A stretch of DNA of 64,000 nt. Source: JBMOJK01 sp049315825 (GTDB lineage: Bacteria; Patescibacteriota; Gracilibacteria; BD1-5; UBA2023). Below, one piece after another: positions 52,441 through 61,398 of the stretch (positions within the stretch are counted from its first letter, which is position 1; each line of letters begins with the position of its first letter). The position numbers were made by a program, and so were the translations under genes. The notes under the pieces are model-generated. The model worked only from the letters and a program-made list of their open reading frames with translations, was not told the DNA's origin and made no database searches. Where the stretch lies: NCBI GenBank assembly GCA_049315825.1, contig JBMOJK010000002.1, positions 62,001-126,000 of the forward strand, given 5' to 3'.

Positions 52441-52656
52441 ATGAAGAAACGCATCAAAAAAGTACAGCCGGATAAGCTCGGCTTGATTAAGTCGAAAATT
52501 ACAGCACTGCTTGGGGTGGTAAACACGGGTGGTAAAGGAGCCCGAGAAGCCCTCGCAAAAGCGGTAAACCTTACGAAGCAATATTTCGCTCGTAAGCTCA
52601 CAATTGTTCTCAGTATCGTGGACAATTGGCCAACACGGCAGCTGAAAGAGGTCTAA
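52441..52656 (+). CDS. small basic helical protein with Shine-Dalgarno
   Basis: A 71-residue protein, rich in Lys (MKKRIKKVQPDKLG), with amphipathic helices (REALAKAVNLTKQYF). It may bind nucleic acid by charge, which is a guess. GGAG lies seven bases before ATG. It is followed by a strong terminator. With 52195-52392 it forms a short operon that looks foreign to the surrounding genome. Confidence 0.5.
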   Translation: MKKRIKKVQPDKLGLIKSKITALLGVVNTGGKGAREALAKAVNLTKQYFARKLTIVLSIVDNWPTRQLKEV

Positions 52657-52673
52657 TCCGAAGCACAGCCGAG

Positions 52674-52701
52674 AGCCCGTTCAAAAGACGGGCTTTTTTT
52701 T
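52674..52701 (+). terminator. terminator overlapping the thrS promoter
   Basis: AGCCCGT / ACGGGCT with a seven-base loop and eight T. The end of its T-run forms part of the -35 box of the thrS promoter. Confidence 0.8.
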
Positions 52702-52727
52702 GACTTTTTTGAGACGCCTGCTACACT
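52700..52727 (+). promoter_or_regulatory. thrS promoter
   Basis: TTGACT (52700-52705), a 16-base spacer and TACACT (52722-52727). The predicted transcript starts near 52735, about 25 bases before the leader peptide ATG. Confidence 0.55.
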
Positions 52728-52758
52728 GCTGGGCGTATTTTCTCACCAACCCTCTGCC

Positions 52759-52809
52759 ATGGTCACATGACTTGAAACCCGCACCCAGACACTTCCCCGT
52801 CTCGGATAA
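52759..52809 (+). CDS. threonine-rich leader peptide of thrS (contains a UGA codon)
   Basis: ATG to TAA encodes MVT-G-LETRTQTLPRLG, where G is TGA at 52768. Four of 16 codons are Thr (52765, 52777, 52783, 52789), three of them clustered. The CCC-CGT-CTC codons that follow contain the strand CCGTCTC (52797-52803), which can pair with GAGACGG (52841-52847) and so prevent the terminator at 52831-52856. Ribosomes stalled at Thr codons would leave that strand free. This is the layout of ribosome-mediated attenuation of a threonine gene. Confidence 0.55.
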
Positions 52810-52856
52810 GGCGCGTTTCAATGTGGTTGGAACCCCTCCGGAGACGGAGGGGTTTT
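52797..52856 (+). promoter_or_regulatory. thrS attenuator
   Basis: The terminator hairpin is AACCCCTCCG / CGGAGGGGTT (52831-52854) with a GAGA loop and T-run. The antiterminator pairs 52797-52803 with 52841-52847 (seven bases), which uses the terminator loop and part of its right arm. The two folds exclude each other. A UGGAACC at 52828-52834 would also fit a T-box bulge, but the leader is too short for a usual T-box. Confidence 0.55.
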
Positions 52857-52884
52857 ATTATTGCTTTCACTTATATTCAACAAC

Positions 52885-54666
52885 ATGTCACACCCTATTT
52901 CAACAAAGCGACACTCGCTCGCGCACATCATGGCACAGGCCGTGAAATCCCTCTACGGAGCAGAAGTTCAGATGGCAATCGGTCCAGATATCGATACTGG
53001 ATTTTACTATGACTTTGATTTCGGAAGCCTCACTCTTCAGGAGGAACAGCTCAAGGAAATCGAGAAAAAGATGAAGAATATCATCAAGCAGAACCAGAAA
53101 TTTGTAGAAAAGAAGCTCCCAATTGCGGAAGCACGAGCATTCATGGCTTCAAAGAACGAGATCTATAAGGTAGAAATGATCGATGAACTCAGTGTCAAGG
53201 GCGAGACCGAGATCGGATTCTACGAGAATATCGACCAGAAGGGCGAAGTTGCCTTCGTAGATATGTGTCGCGGGCCTCACGTTGAGAAGACGGCCGACAT
53301 CGACGAGAATGCCTTCAAACTCGACAAAATCGCTGGAGCCTACTGGAAAGGGGATGCAAAGAACAAGATGCTCACTCGTATCTACGCTCTTGCATTTGAT
53401 TCTCGAGAAGAGCTCGACACATACACTCACATGATCGACGAAGCAAAGAAGCGCGATCACCGCATCCTCGGTAAGAAACTCAAGCTCTTCACACTCTCAG
53501 AACTCGTGGGTTCAGGACTTCCACTCATGCAGCCAAACGGGATGATCATCCGTCGTGAGATCGAAGACTATCTTTGGTCACTTCACCAGGACAAGGGGTA
53601 CCAGCGCGTATGGACTCCACACCTTGCAAAGGAAGATCTCTACGTCACTTCCGGTCATGCAGGACACTACCTCGAAGATATGTTTAGCGTCTACGGAGGG
53701 ACAAGTAAGGAGAAATTCCATCTCAAGCCGATGAACTGTCCTCACCACATGCAGATCTTCGCGGACAACCAGTTCAGCTACCGCGATATGCCAGTTCGCT
53801 ACTTCGAACCTGCGACTGTATACCGAGATGAGAAGACTGGACAGCTCTCAGGACTCACTCGAGTTCGTGCGATCACTCAGGACGACGGTCATCTCTTCTG
53901 TCGTGTATCGCAGATTCGTGAAGAAGTTTCTACTATCGTAGGGATTATCAAGGAATTCTACAAGACTATGGGGCTTCTCGAAGGATACTGGGTATCTCTC
54001 TCGATCCGCGATCCAAAGACTCCAGAAAAATACCTCGGAGGAGAAGATGTATGGAACCAAGCAGAAAGTGCCCTCGAGGAAGCCGCAAAGTCCAACGGTC
54101 TCAACTACCGCCCAATCGAAGGAGAAGCTGCATTCTACGGACCAAAGCTCGACTTCATGTTCAAGGATGCTATCGGTCGTGAATGGCAGCTCGCTACTAT
54201 CCAGTGTGATTTCAATCTCCCAAATCGTTTCGATCTCTCATTCGTGAACGAAAAGGGTGAGAAGGAAAAGCCAGTCGTTATCCACCGTGCGATCTCAGGA
54301 TCTCTTGAGCGCTTCATGGGTATAGCGATCGAGCACTTCGCCGGGACTTTCCCACTCTGGCTCGCCCCAACTCAGGTACAGGTCGTCGCAGTTGGTGAAT
54401 CATTCCAAGAATACGCCGAAGAAGTTGGTGCTCGTCTCAAGCAAGCAGGACTCCGCACACAGATTGACCGATCAGGTGAAGGACTCGGAAAGAAGATCCG
54501 CAACGCAGAATCCATGCACCACAACTACATCCTCGTAGTCGGTGAAAAAGAACAAGCAAGCGGAGGAGTCTCTGTCCGAAACTACAAGACAAAAGAACAG
54601 ATCGACATGAGTCTCGAGGCATTCCTCTCTATGGCCAAGGATGAGATCAAAAACCGAAGTCTCTAA
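52885..54666 (+). CDS. thrS: threonyl-tRNA synthetase without the TGS domain
   Basis: A 593-residue class II synthetase that charges tRNA-Thr. The protein starts directly at the editing domain (STKRHSLAHIMAQAV with HxxxH-type zinc/editing histidines, CRGPHVEKT). The catalytic core has motif 2 (FRDE-like YRDEKTGQLSGLTRVRAITQDDGH), motif 3 (AISGSLERFMGIAIEH) and the zinc ligands MNCPHH. The anticodon domain is at the C-terminus. The N-terminal TGS domain of about 60 residues is missing. No in-frame TGA. ATG 52885 fits the conserved start better than 52861. Controlled by the attenuator upstream. Confidence 0.95.
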   Translation: MSHPISTKRHSLAHIMAQAVKSLYGAEVQMAIGPDIDTGFYYDFDFGSLTLQEEQLKEIEKKMKNIIKQNQKFVEKKLPIAEARAFMASKNEIYKVEMIDELSVKGETEIGFYENIDQKGEVAFVDMCRGPHVEKTADIDENAFKLDKIAGAYWKGDAKNKMLTRIYALAFDSREELDTYTHMIDEAKKRDHRILGKKLKLFTLSELVGSGLPLMQPNGMIIRREIEDYLWSLHQDKGYQRVWTPHLAKEDLYVTSGHAGHYLEDMFSVYGGTSKEKFHLKPMNCPHHMQIFADNQFSYRDMPVRYFEPATVYRDEKTGQLSGLTRVRAITQDDGHLFCRVSQIREEVSTIVGIIKEFYKTMGLLEGYWVSLSIRDPKTPEKYLGGEDVWNQAESALEEAAKSNGLNYRPIEGEAAFYGPKLDFMFKDAIGREWQLATIQCDFNLPNRFDLSFVNEKGEKEKPVVIHRAISGSLERFMGIAIEHFAGTFPLWLAPTQVQVVAVGESFQEYAEEVGARLKQAGLRTQIDRSGEGLGKKIRNAESMHHNYILVVGEKEQASGGVSVRNYKTKEQIDMSLEAFLSMAKDEIKNRSL

Positions 54667-54667
54667 C

Positions 54668-54699
54668 AAAAAAACACCAGCAATTTGCTGGTGTTTTTT
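54668..54699. terminator. terminator after thrS
   Basis: AAAAAACACCAGCA / TGCTGGTGTTTTTT with a short AT loop. Confidence 0.8.
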
Positions 54700-54765
54700 G
54701 TCGCGTCTTTGAGACACCCAATCACGTCATGCGTTCTTGAAAAGCATACGAGCTCACTGTTCGAT

Positions 54766-54793
54766 TTGACCATAATTTCAAATGCGATACTAT
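54766..54793 (+). promoter_or_regulatory. trxB promoter
   Basis: TTGACC (54766-54771), a 16-base spacer and TACTAT (54788-54793), 40 bases before the ATG of trxB. Confidence 0.6.
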
Positions 54794-54832
54794 GAGTAGC
54801 TTTATGCACAAAAATTTATCTAAACTATTACT

Positions 54833-55741
54833 ATGTACGATCTTATCATCATCGGGGCGGGTTCGGCAGGATTGCCGGCAGGAATGTATGCCTCTCGCTA
54901 TAAACTCTCAAACCTCATCATCGGAGAACTTCCCGGTGGAGCACTTGCAACTTCGCACCAGGTAGAAAACTGGCCAGGAACGCAGAGTGCATCTGGAAAG
55001 GCGATCATGGACAGCTTCGCTGACCACGCAGTTGCCGCAGGATCAGAAATACTTCAGGAGCGCGTAGAATCTATCACTGGTTCAGTGGGAAATTTCACCG
55101 TGACGACCACTTCTGGAAAATCATTCAATTCAAAAACTATTCTTCTCGGTACCGGGAACAAATACCGACGCCTCGGAGTTCCGGGCGAAGAACGTCTCAT
55201 CGGAAGTGGAGTGTCGTATTGTGCAACCTGTGATGGGAACTTCTTCCGTAAGCGAACGATCGCTATGGTGGGAGGAGGTGACGCTGCGATCACAGAAGCA
55301 CTCTACTTGAGTGAACTCGCAGCCCACGTCCACATCCTCGTGCGAGGTGATAAACTGCGCGCTGAGAACATCTGGATCGAGCAGGCTACTGCCAAGGAAA
55401 ATATCACCATCCACTACAACACTCAGATCGAAGAAATCCGCGGTCAGTTCAATGTTGAAGATGTTCTTCTCAAGGACGGATCAACGCTTAAACTCGATGG
55501 AGTATTCATCGCAGTAGGATCAGATCCCGACACGAAACTCATCGATGCATTCACTCCAGAAAAGGACGCATCAGGGTGTGTTGTGGTCGACAAGCGTCAA
55601 GCAACGAGCATCCCTGGGATCTACGCCGCAGGTGACGTCACTACGAATTCCAACAAGTTCAAACAGACCATCATGAGCGCTGCAGAAGGTTGTCTTGCTG
55701 CAAATTCGATTCATGAAGATCTGCTTCGAATGGGGCATTAA
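54833..55741 (+). CDS. trxB: thioredoxin reductase
   Basis: A 302-residue flavoprotein. FAD-binding GAGSAGLPAGMYASR at residues 8-22, redox-active CATC (SYCATCDGNFF, about residue 131), the NAD(P)H-binding VGGGDAAITEALYL, and the C-terminal GIYAAGDVTT FAD block. It passes electrons from NADPH to thioredoxin (trxA at 37282). In the NAD(P)H loop the usual HRR motif is not present (VRGDKLRAEN), so cofactor preference is uncertain. No in-frame TGA. TAA stop. The 270 bases that follow (55742-55972) hold no supported gene, only short overlapping frames without starts. Confidence 0.95.
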   Translation: MYDLIIIGAGSAGLPAGMYASRYKLSNLIIGELPGGALATSHQVENWPGTQSASGKAIMDSFADHAVAAGSEILQERVESITGSVGNFTVTTTSGKSFNSKTILLGTGNKYRRLGVPGEERLIGSGVSYCATCDGNFFRKRTIAMVGGGDAAITEALYLSELAAHVHILVRGDKLRAENIWIEQATAKENITIHYNTQIEEIRGQFNVEDVLLKDGSTLKLDGVFIAVGSDPDTKLIDAFTPEKDASGCVVVDKRQATSIPGIYAAGDVTTNSNKFKQTIMSAAEGCLAANSIHEDLLRMGH

Positions 55742-55972
55742 TCACCTCCACATATTCATACCACTGACTCAGGGCAGTTTTACGAACGCGATCGATCCGA
55801 TTTATTTTTGTATAGCGAGGCACGAGGGTTGCGCGTTGGCGTCTAATCTATTGGTAACATTGTCGAGCAAGCAAAAAGAAACGGACGATACGCGTCGTAC
55901 GAATGGATGCGAGTCGCATCATACACCAAAAGCAGTTACGCATTCAGAGAAGTTGTAACTAGAAATAATATA

Positions 55973-56002
55973 AAAACACTCCGTGATCACGGAGTGTTTT
56001 TA
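55973..56002. terminator. bidirectional terminator
   Basis: A palindrome centred on CCGTGATCACGG with A5 and T5 ends, ten bases beyond the TAA of the minus-strand gene at 56013. Confidence 0.8.
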
Positions 56003-56012
56003 TTTACGACTA

Positions 56013-56228
56013 TTATTTCCCGAAGAAATGCTGAGTAATCTTCTTGAGGATGAGCCCTGGAAGGCTTTCGAATGCGAGGATAGCATCGCTCACCTGTTCT
56101 CCGATAGCGATCACCTTCTCGGCGCGAGCGAGGATGCGGTTCACGCGGAAAAGCACGGTGCAAAGAAGTCCAACTGCGATGATTGAACTGACTACGAGGA
56201 CGTAGAGAAGGATTTCAAAGATGTCCAT
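56013..56228 (-). CDS. small single-helix membrane protein
   Basis: A 71-residue protein. It opens MDIFEILLYVLVVSSIIAVG, a transmembrane helix, then a coiled-coil segment (FRVNRILARAEKVIAIGEQ) and a basic tail ending in FFGK. Proteins of this kind (DUF948-like) lie at the membrane with a cytoplasmic helix. Start ATG 56228 is one base from the stop of the upstream gene at 56230, so they are coupled. Function unknown. Confidence 0.7.
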   Translation of the reverse strand: MDIFEILLYVLVVSSIIAVGLLCTVLFRVNRILARAEKVIAIGEQVSDAILAFESLPGLILKKITQHFFGK

Positions 56229-56229
56229 A

Positions 56230-56748
56230 TTAGAGTTGTGAGACAAGTGGATCTACGGGTGCTTCGGTTGGTTTTGCAGGGACTGTAGTTGGAGCAACTT
56301 CGGAAGTCGATGCATTCCAATCTTTGCGAATGTCAAACGAGGCAACGAATTCTGTTATCTGTGCAGTATCTTTGAGGCTTGCCTTGAGCTCGCCCTCGCG
56401 GTAGATGAGAACACCGGGAGTTGCAACTTCGAGGATCTTCACGAGATCTGGAGAGTCCTCGGCCGCAATAGTCTTAAGTGAAGCGGATTCAATCCATGCT
56501 TTCGAGAAGAGAATCGGGAGCTGAAGTACGATATTCTTACTCACAGGATCATCCTTCCCGAGACAGAAGATTACGAGACGTTTCTCCATTCGCACAGTCT
56601 CAAAGTCTGCAGGAACTTTGAGCATGACTGGGGTTTTTTTGAGATTTTCGTAGGTAAAATCTGTGGTTTTTGCGAGTGCCTCAACCGAAGCGCTTACAGC
56701 CTTAGAGCTGAGATCCGTGATTTTTGCGGTGAAGGATTTGAAGTCCAT
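56230..56748 (-). CDS. hypothetical protein, possible thioredoxin-like fold
   Basis: A 172-residue protein. The first 45 residues are a helical segment, then alternating strands and helices (RLVIFCLGKDDPVS, ATPGVLIYREGELKASL) that recall the second half of a thioredoxin fold, with the TPG cis-Pro position. No CxxC pair. A Pro/Thr/Ala-rich tail. It overlaps the end of the pyruvyl transferase gene by 47 bases and is followed by the small membrane protein after one base. Function unknown. Confidence 0.65.
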   Translation of the reverse strand: MDFKSFTAKITDLSSKAVSASVEALAKTTDFTYENLKKTPVMLKVPADFETVRMEKRLVIFCLGKDDPVSKNIVLQLPILFSKAWIESASLKTIAAEDSPDLVKILEVATPGVLIYREGELKASLKDTAQITEFVASFDIRKDWNASTSEVAPTTVPAKPTEAPVDPLVSQL

Positions 56749-57835
56749 CGAAGAGGAAATTATAAGATTCTAGAGTGTTTGCTTTGATTGTATCATATTT
56801 GTGTATCAGCGCAAATTGCTGAGTCTCTCGAGCCTGGATAAGCTCTCGAAATTGTGTTTTGAATATCTCTGGATCAAAAGTGGAGGCTCGCTGTACGTAG
56901 GAAGTTCCTACATCTCTGAGGATTTCATCGGTTTTTTTGGCATAGGAAATAGCATAAAACGGAATACCTGCCACTACACTCAAGATGCTCGCGTGTAGTC
57001 GCATCGAGATCACAAATGTGAGATCACGATAGAGTGCGAAAGTTTCATCCATTGCTTGAGTCGTATGAACTTGTAGTTCATCTGCGATCCGCGCAAAGCT
57101 TACCGCGTCGTTCGTGAGTGCATTCGTTGGATGAAATGAATGTGTAAGAAATACAGGCTCAAAGCCTTCAGACTGGAGAAATCGGATGATTTTCTCGATA
57201 TTCTCGGGCTCGTTTGGCATATATCCGGCTCGAAGTGCGAGTCCAACTTTTGGACGGGTTTTATGGCGGATGGATTCTGGGTATTCGAGAGTGAATACCG
57301 GATCTCTCACTCGATGGACTTCCTGTCCGATAGATTCGATGAATTTCTCACTTTCACGATCACGCACACTCACAACAGTGCGTTTTCCTGCAAAAAGCCT
57401 GGCAAATGCTGCGCGGTTTTCTCGTGAAACATCGATCCCAATCCCCCAGAAAAACACGATCGTACGGAAAAACTTCGCCGCGACTATGCGAAGTTTCCAT
57501 TCGAGGAGTTGCTTCTTCCAAGACTGTCCAGCTTCGTTGTCATAAAAAAGCCCGCCACCTCCAACGATCACCAGGTCAGCCCGTGCGATCTCGTAACAGT
57601 TTCGGAAAAAATACCCGATATTCGCGAAGATATTTTTACCAAAACCATTCGGGAAATACGAGAAGAATGTCACCTTATTATCCGTGGGCAGAAGCTGCAC
57701 CCCTGGATCATACGTCGCTATACGAAGGTCCGCATCAGGATATCTTGCACGTAGAAATCGGTATTCCGCCAAGAGAATACACTCGTCCCCGAGGTTTTGT
57801 GCGCCGGTTGCAGTATAGAGAACGATACGTTTCAT
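56702..57835 (-). CDS. polysaccharide pyruvyl transferase family protein (CsaB-like)
   Basis: A 377-residue protein. The start MKRIVLYTATGAQNLGDECIL is typical of PS_pyruv_trans (PF04230), with a later VIVGGGGLFYDNEAG and a C-terminal TFVISMRLHASILSVVAGIPFYAISY block. Members transfer pyruvate from PEP to surface sugars; CsaB makes the anchor for S-layer proteins. With a giant secreted protein in this genome, an S-layer-type anchor is an attractive guess. One base after the ruvA stop (TAATATG), so the two are coupled. No in-frame TGA. Confidence 0.85.
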   Translation of the reverse strand: MKRIVLYTATGAQNLGDECILLAEYRFLRARYPDADLRIATYDPGVQLLPTDNKVTFFSYFPNGFGKNIFANIGYFFRNCYEIARADLVIVGGGGLFYDNEAGQSWKKQLLEWKLRIVAAKFFRTIVFFWGIGIDVSRENRAAFARLFAGKRTVVSVRDRESEKFIESIGQEVHRVRDPVFTLEYPESIRHKTRPKVGLALRAGYMPNEPENIEKIIRFLQSEGFEPVFLTHSFHPTNALTNDAVSFARIADELQVHTTQAMDETFALYRDLTFVISMRLHASILSVVAGIPFYAISYAKKTDEILRDVGTSYVQRASTFDPEIFKTQFRELIQARETQQFALIHKYDTIKANTLESYNFLFDGLQILHRKNHGSQL

Positions 57836-57836
57836 A

Positions 57837-58430
57837 TTATTTGGCAGCAAGAGAACGAATCGACCAGATCACGCGCTGTTCGAGGGTGGTGAGATCATCC
57901 GGAAGCTTTGCAAGGACCTGCTCTACTGCGCGCTTGTCGTAGCCCATACCGATGAGAGTCTGAGAGATCTCTTCGTGCGACTGTGGTGCGAGCTTGGGCT
58001 GTGGAAGTCACTCAGACATAATATCCTCGGTGCTAACCTCCTTGGCGAGTTCTACGATGATCTTGAGGGCAGTTTTCTTCCCAATACCCGAGACAGAACC
58101 GAGTACTTTTTCGTCACCCGTTTCGATCGCACGAACGAGTGGAAGCATCCCAATCGAAAGGAGTGAGAGCGCGGTTTTCCCACCGACCCCACTCACCTTG
58201 AGGAGCTTGCGAAATACCGCCTTTTCTGCGAGTGACTCGAAGCCAAAAAGTGCCTCGGAAACATCCGTGATATGATGATGAATGAAGAGTTCTTTTGACT
58301 CACCCACACGAGAATTCCCGATCGTGAGGGAGGTTACGAGCACTTCATAACCCACACCCATTCCTTCGGGCTTGATCACGAGTCGTCCGTCCTCGAGTTC
58401 GAGAACTATTCCAGAAAGGTATGCATACAT
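57837..58430 (-). CDS. ruvA: Holliday junction helicase subunit RuvA, one UGA-Gly
   Basis: A 197-residue protein. Domain I is an OB fold (MYAYLSGIVLELEDGRLVIK). Domain II has two helix-hairpin-helix motifs (VSGVGGKTALSLLS and VSGIGKKTALKIIVEL). The linker carries TGA at 58008 (IMSE-G-LPQPK), and domain III is EEISQTLIGMGYDKRAVEQVLAKL-like. RuvA binds Holliday junctions and recruits RuvB. Start ATG 58430 rather than upstream 58487 matches the family N-terminus. Operon with the pyruvyl transferase. Confidence 0.93.
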
Positions 58431-58466
58431 GTCACAAAGCGTATCCGCAGAGCGCAAAATCGCAAC

Positions 58467-58504
58467 AAAAAATCCTCCGAAGCTCATAAGAGCAATGGAG
58501 GATT
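58467..58504 (-). terminator. terminator after the major pilin gene
   Basis: Minus-strand AATCCTCC... / ...GGAGGATT with a T-run, between the pilin TAA (58527) and ruvA. Confidence 0.65.
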
Positions 58505-58526
58505 CAGTGAACAGAAATTCAGTCTA

Positions 58527-59162
58527 TTATGGACAAACACCACCCTTGATAACGAGAAGTCCGAATTCAGCAGTACAAGTTGCAGCTGTAGATTTTATAT
58601 TTGCAGTCATCATTGTTCCTTTACCGGCTCCTTGTGCATTATCGAGCAATGTGTTGTTATTACCTGAGAGAATACCAAGCTCATAACGTGCATCGTTTGT
58701 TCCTCCATCACCAACACCCTTTGAGTCGATATTTCCCTTATTTTCAAAACCGGTAGAAATCTTGTAGATCTGGTTGGCAATGCTATTTGTATCTGCTGCT
58801 ACACCGTAGTAGTAGTCACATGGAGAACCAGCTGCAGAGTTAGTACCACCAGTTGAAGTACCACAGCTCTGTCCTGATTTTGGATCTTTTCCAAATTTTG
58901 GATTATAGTCGTTTACTGTTTTGAATCCAGGTGCTGTTGCTGAGCTTGCAGAAGCGATCTCTGGATATGAACCCTTATCTTGATATACCTGCTCTACACC
59001 ATTCTTGAGAGCCTCTACATCGGTAATACGTGTTGTATCACGGGCTTTCTGGATCTGAGAAGTATAAACCGTTGTTCCCCCAACTGCGAGAATACCAATA
59101 ATCGTAATAACTACGAGAAGTTCGATCAATGTGAAACCTTTTGCATTTTTTGTGAATTGCAT
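58527..59162 (-). CDS. type IV major pilin-like protein
   Basis: A 211-residue prepilin. A short leader MQFTKNAKG precedes FTLIELLVVITIIGILAVGG, the classic N-terminal helix with Glu5. The globular part is Gly/Ser/Thr/Asn-rich with four Cys (QSCGTSTGG, GSPCDYYYG, ATCTAEFG, GGVC), probably two disulfides. It resembles the pseudopilin/pilin G type. Processed by prepilin peptidase and assembled outside the cell. No in-frame TGA. Together with the prepilin-like gene at 3683 it suggests a functional type IV pilus. Confidence 0.9.
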   Translation of the reverse strand: MQFTKNAKGFTLIELLVVITIIGILAVGGTTVYTSQIQKARDTTRITDVEALKNGVEQVYQDKGSYPEIASASSATAPGFKTVNDYNPKFGKDPKSGQSCGTSTGGTNSAAGSPCDYYYGVAADTNSIANQIYKISTGFENKGNIDSKGVGDGGTNDARYELGILSGNNNTLLDNAQGAGKGTMMTANIKSTAATCTAEFGLLVIKGGVCP

Positions 59163-59309
59163 ACGGTGTTATTTTAGGTAAATAAATCTGCCCAATTATA
59201 GATCACAGCTTCCGCTTCGCAATACAAAGGGTATGACAAAACTAGATTTCGTGTTCTAAATCGGAGATCATAGTACACTATCGTCTTTATAACGTCAACG
59301 AATCGAACA

Positions 59310-61274
59310 TTATTGGTATAACGCATCGATATCTTCACGAATCTCGGCCACGAGCTCGAGATCACGAAGGTCGGCAATCTTGAATTCTGGGAGACCACTT
59401 TGTCTCACGCCATAGACCTCACCAGGTCCGCGAAGTTCGAGGTCAATTTCAGAAAGCTCGAACCCATCGTTCGTCTTCTCCATAGCACGAAGTCGTTCGC
59501 CTGTATAGGTTTTCGTGGTAAACAAATAGCAGTATGATTGATCGTCTCCACGTCCGACTCGACCACGAAACTGATGCAGCTGCGAAAGACCGAAACGCTC
59601 GGCAGCTTCGATACAGATGACAGTCGCGTTCGGGTTATTTACACCGACTTCTACGACGGAAGTAGACGAGAGAATGTCGATTTTCCCTTCGTAAAAATCC
59701 TGCATGATTTGGTCTTTTTCCTTTGCTTTGAGTTTGCCGTGGATGAGACCGATGCGACGATGTGGGAAGATGAGTGTGAGAGTCTCAGCAGTACTCACCG
59801 CACTCGCGATATCGAGGGATTCGGATTCTTCGACGAGCGGAGATATCCAATAGGCCTGACGACCGGCGCGAAGTTCTTCCTCGATCATACGGTAGACCTG
59901 CTCTCGCTCGGATTCTTTGACCACTGCGGTATGGATCGGCTTGCGACCGGCGGGGTATTCGTTGAGGATGGAAATATCCTGATCTCAGTAAAGCGTGAGC
60001 GCCAGCGTTCGCGGGATCGGTGTCGCAGTCATATTGAGATTGTGCGGGAAAATCCCACCAGAGAGCGAAAAATACTGCTCCAACGCCTTGCGCTGCTCCA
60101 CTCCGAATCGGTGTTGCTCGTCCACCACAACGAATCCAAGCTTCGCAAACTGCACATCATCCTCGATGAGTGCATGCGTCCCGATAATGAGGCTCGTCTC
60201 GCCTGCTTTGAGGCGTTGTTTGGCTTCGTCTTTTTGCTTCTTGGTGAGTGAGCCCACGAGCAAATCCGCACGGATCCCATAATCTGAGAATGTTTTCTCG
60301 AATGACTCGAAATGCTGTCGTGCCAAGATCTCGGTCGGAGCCATGATAGCGGCCTGCACACCTGCTTCGAGGATCGCGTGAATCCCCGCGATGAACGCAA
60401 CCGCGGTCTTCCCCGTCCCGACGTCACCCTGCAGGAGTCGACGCATTGAGTGCTTGAGCTCCATATCTCGAAGGATCTGGAAGAGAACAATCTTCTGCTT
60501 ACCCGTGAGCTCGAATGGAAGTTTGGAAATAATCTCCTTCACACGCTCCGTATTCATCGGGATCGCCTGAGCTCGTCCTTCTGTGCGCTCGGCTTCGGCT
60601 TTTTTGCGACTGAGTCAACGATATTGGATCATAAAGAGCTCTTCGTAGGCGAGCGCTGCACGTGCCTGCTCAAACTCCGCGATAGAATTCGGGAAATGAA
60701 TCCGCTCAAAACTGATCGCCCGACCTGGGAGTCATTTCTTCTTGCGAGCTTCGATTGGAAGTACATCTTGAACTTCGCTGATGTATGGTTTCAAGTGTAC
60801 CATCTTGTCCGCGAACCATGCTCCAGGGATATAGTTCACATCGCTGTACACCGGCACGAAAGACTGTGCATCCGCCGAAACCTTCTCGATCTCGGGTGAT
60901 GGGAACGAGAGTTTTCCGTAGTCATATTTTGCCTTTCCGTGCAGGAGTACTACGTCACCTGATGAGAACTTCGAGAGGAAATACGGCTTCACGAAATAAA
61001 TCGCCTCAGAGAGGTATCCATTTGCGTCTTTGAGGATCACTTTTGTGAGCTGTTTGCCGGATCGTGTTCGCTCGGAGACGATGGACTCAATGGTGAGTTT
61101 GAGGGTATTTTTTTCCTTGAGATTGACATAGGTGAAGCTCTCTAGGACATTCGAACGATTCTCCAGTGCACGCGGAAAAAGCTCCAAGAAATCCTGCACC
61201 GTTTCAATGCCGGCATCTTTGAGTTTTTTGATGTACACGTCCGTGGTATGGAGGATGGATTTCGTGAGGAGCAT
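59310..61274 (-). CDS. recG: ATP-dependent DNA helicase RecG, three UGA-Gly codons
   Basis: A 654-residue helicase that remodels stalled forks. An N-terminal wedge/OB domain is followed by superfamily 2 helicase motifs: Walker A GDVGTGKT (about residue 280), VVDEQHRFG, TATPIPRTLALTLY and GRVGRGDDQSYCYL. TGA at 60732 (K-G-LPGR), 60615 (QYR-G-LSRKK, the conserved Y-R-G region before the helicase domain) and 59985 (LTLY-G-DQDIS, where families have YGD). The start at ATG 61274 drops 50 residues of a longer frame without homology. Downstream to 59163 there is only a short gap with no gene. Confidence 0.95.
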
Positions 61275-61398
61275 GCGATGTATTCTAAAGAGACTCGAAG
61301 AAAATGCGAACTCTTTAAGGGTATTCAAAATTCTCCTTATAAAATCATCTTGGTGCAGCACATAAACTCGATACACTTTCACAAATAATCCCAAATAT

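Noticed and set aside
52735..52860. T-box for thrS (GAA-ACC and UGGAACC present)
   Set aside because: The leader is only about 120 bases, with no room for a normal Stem I; the Thr-rich leader peptide explains the layout better.
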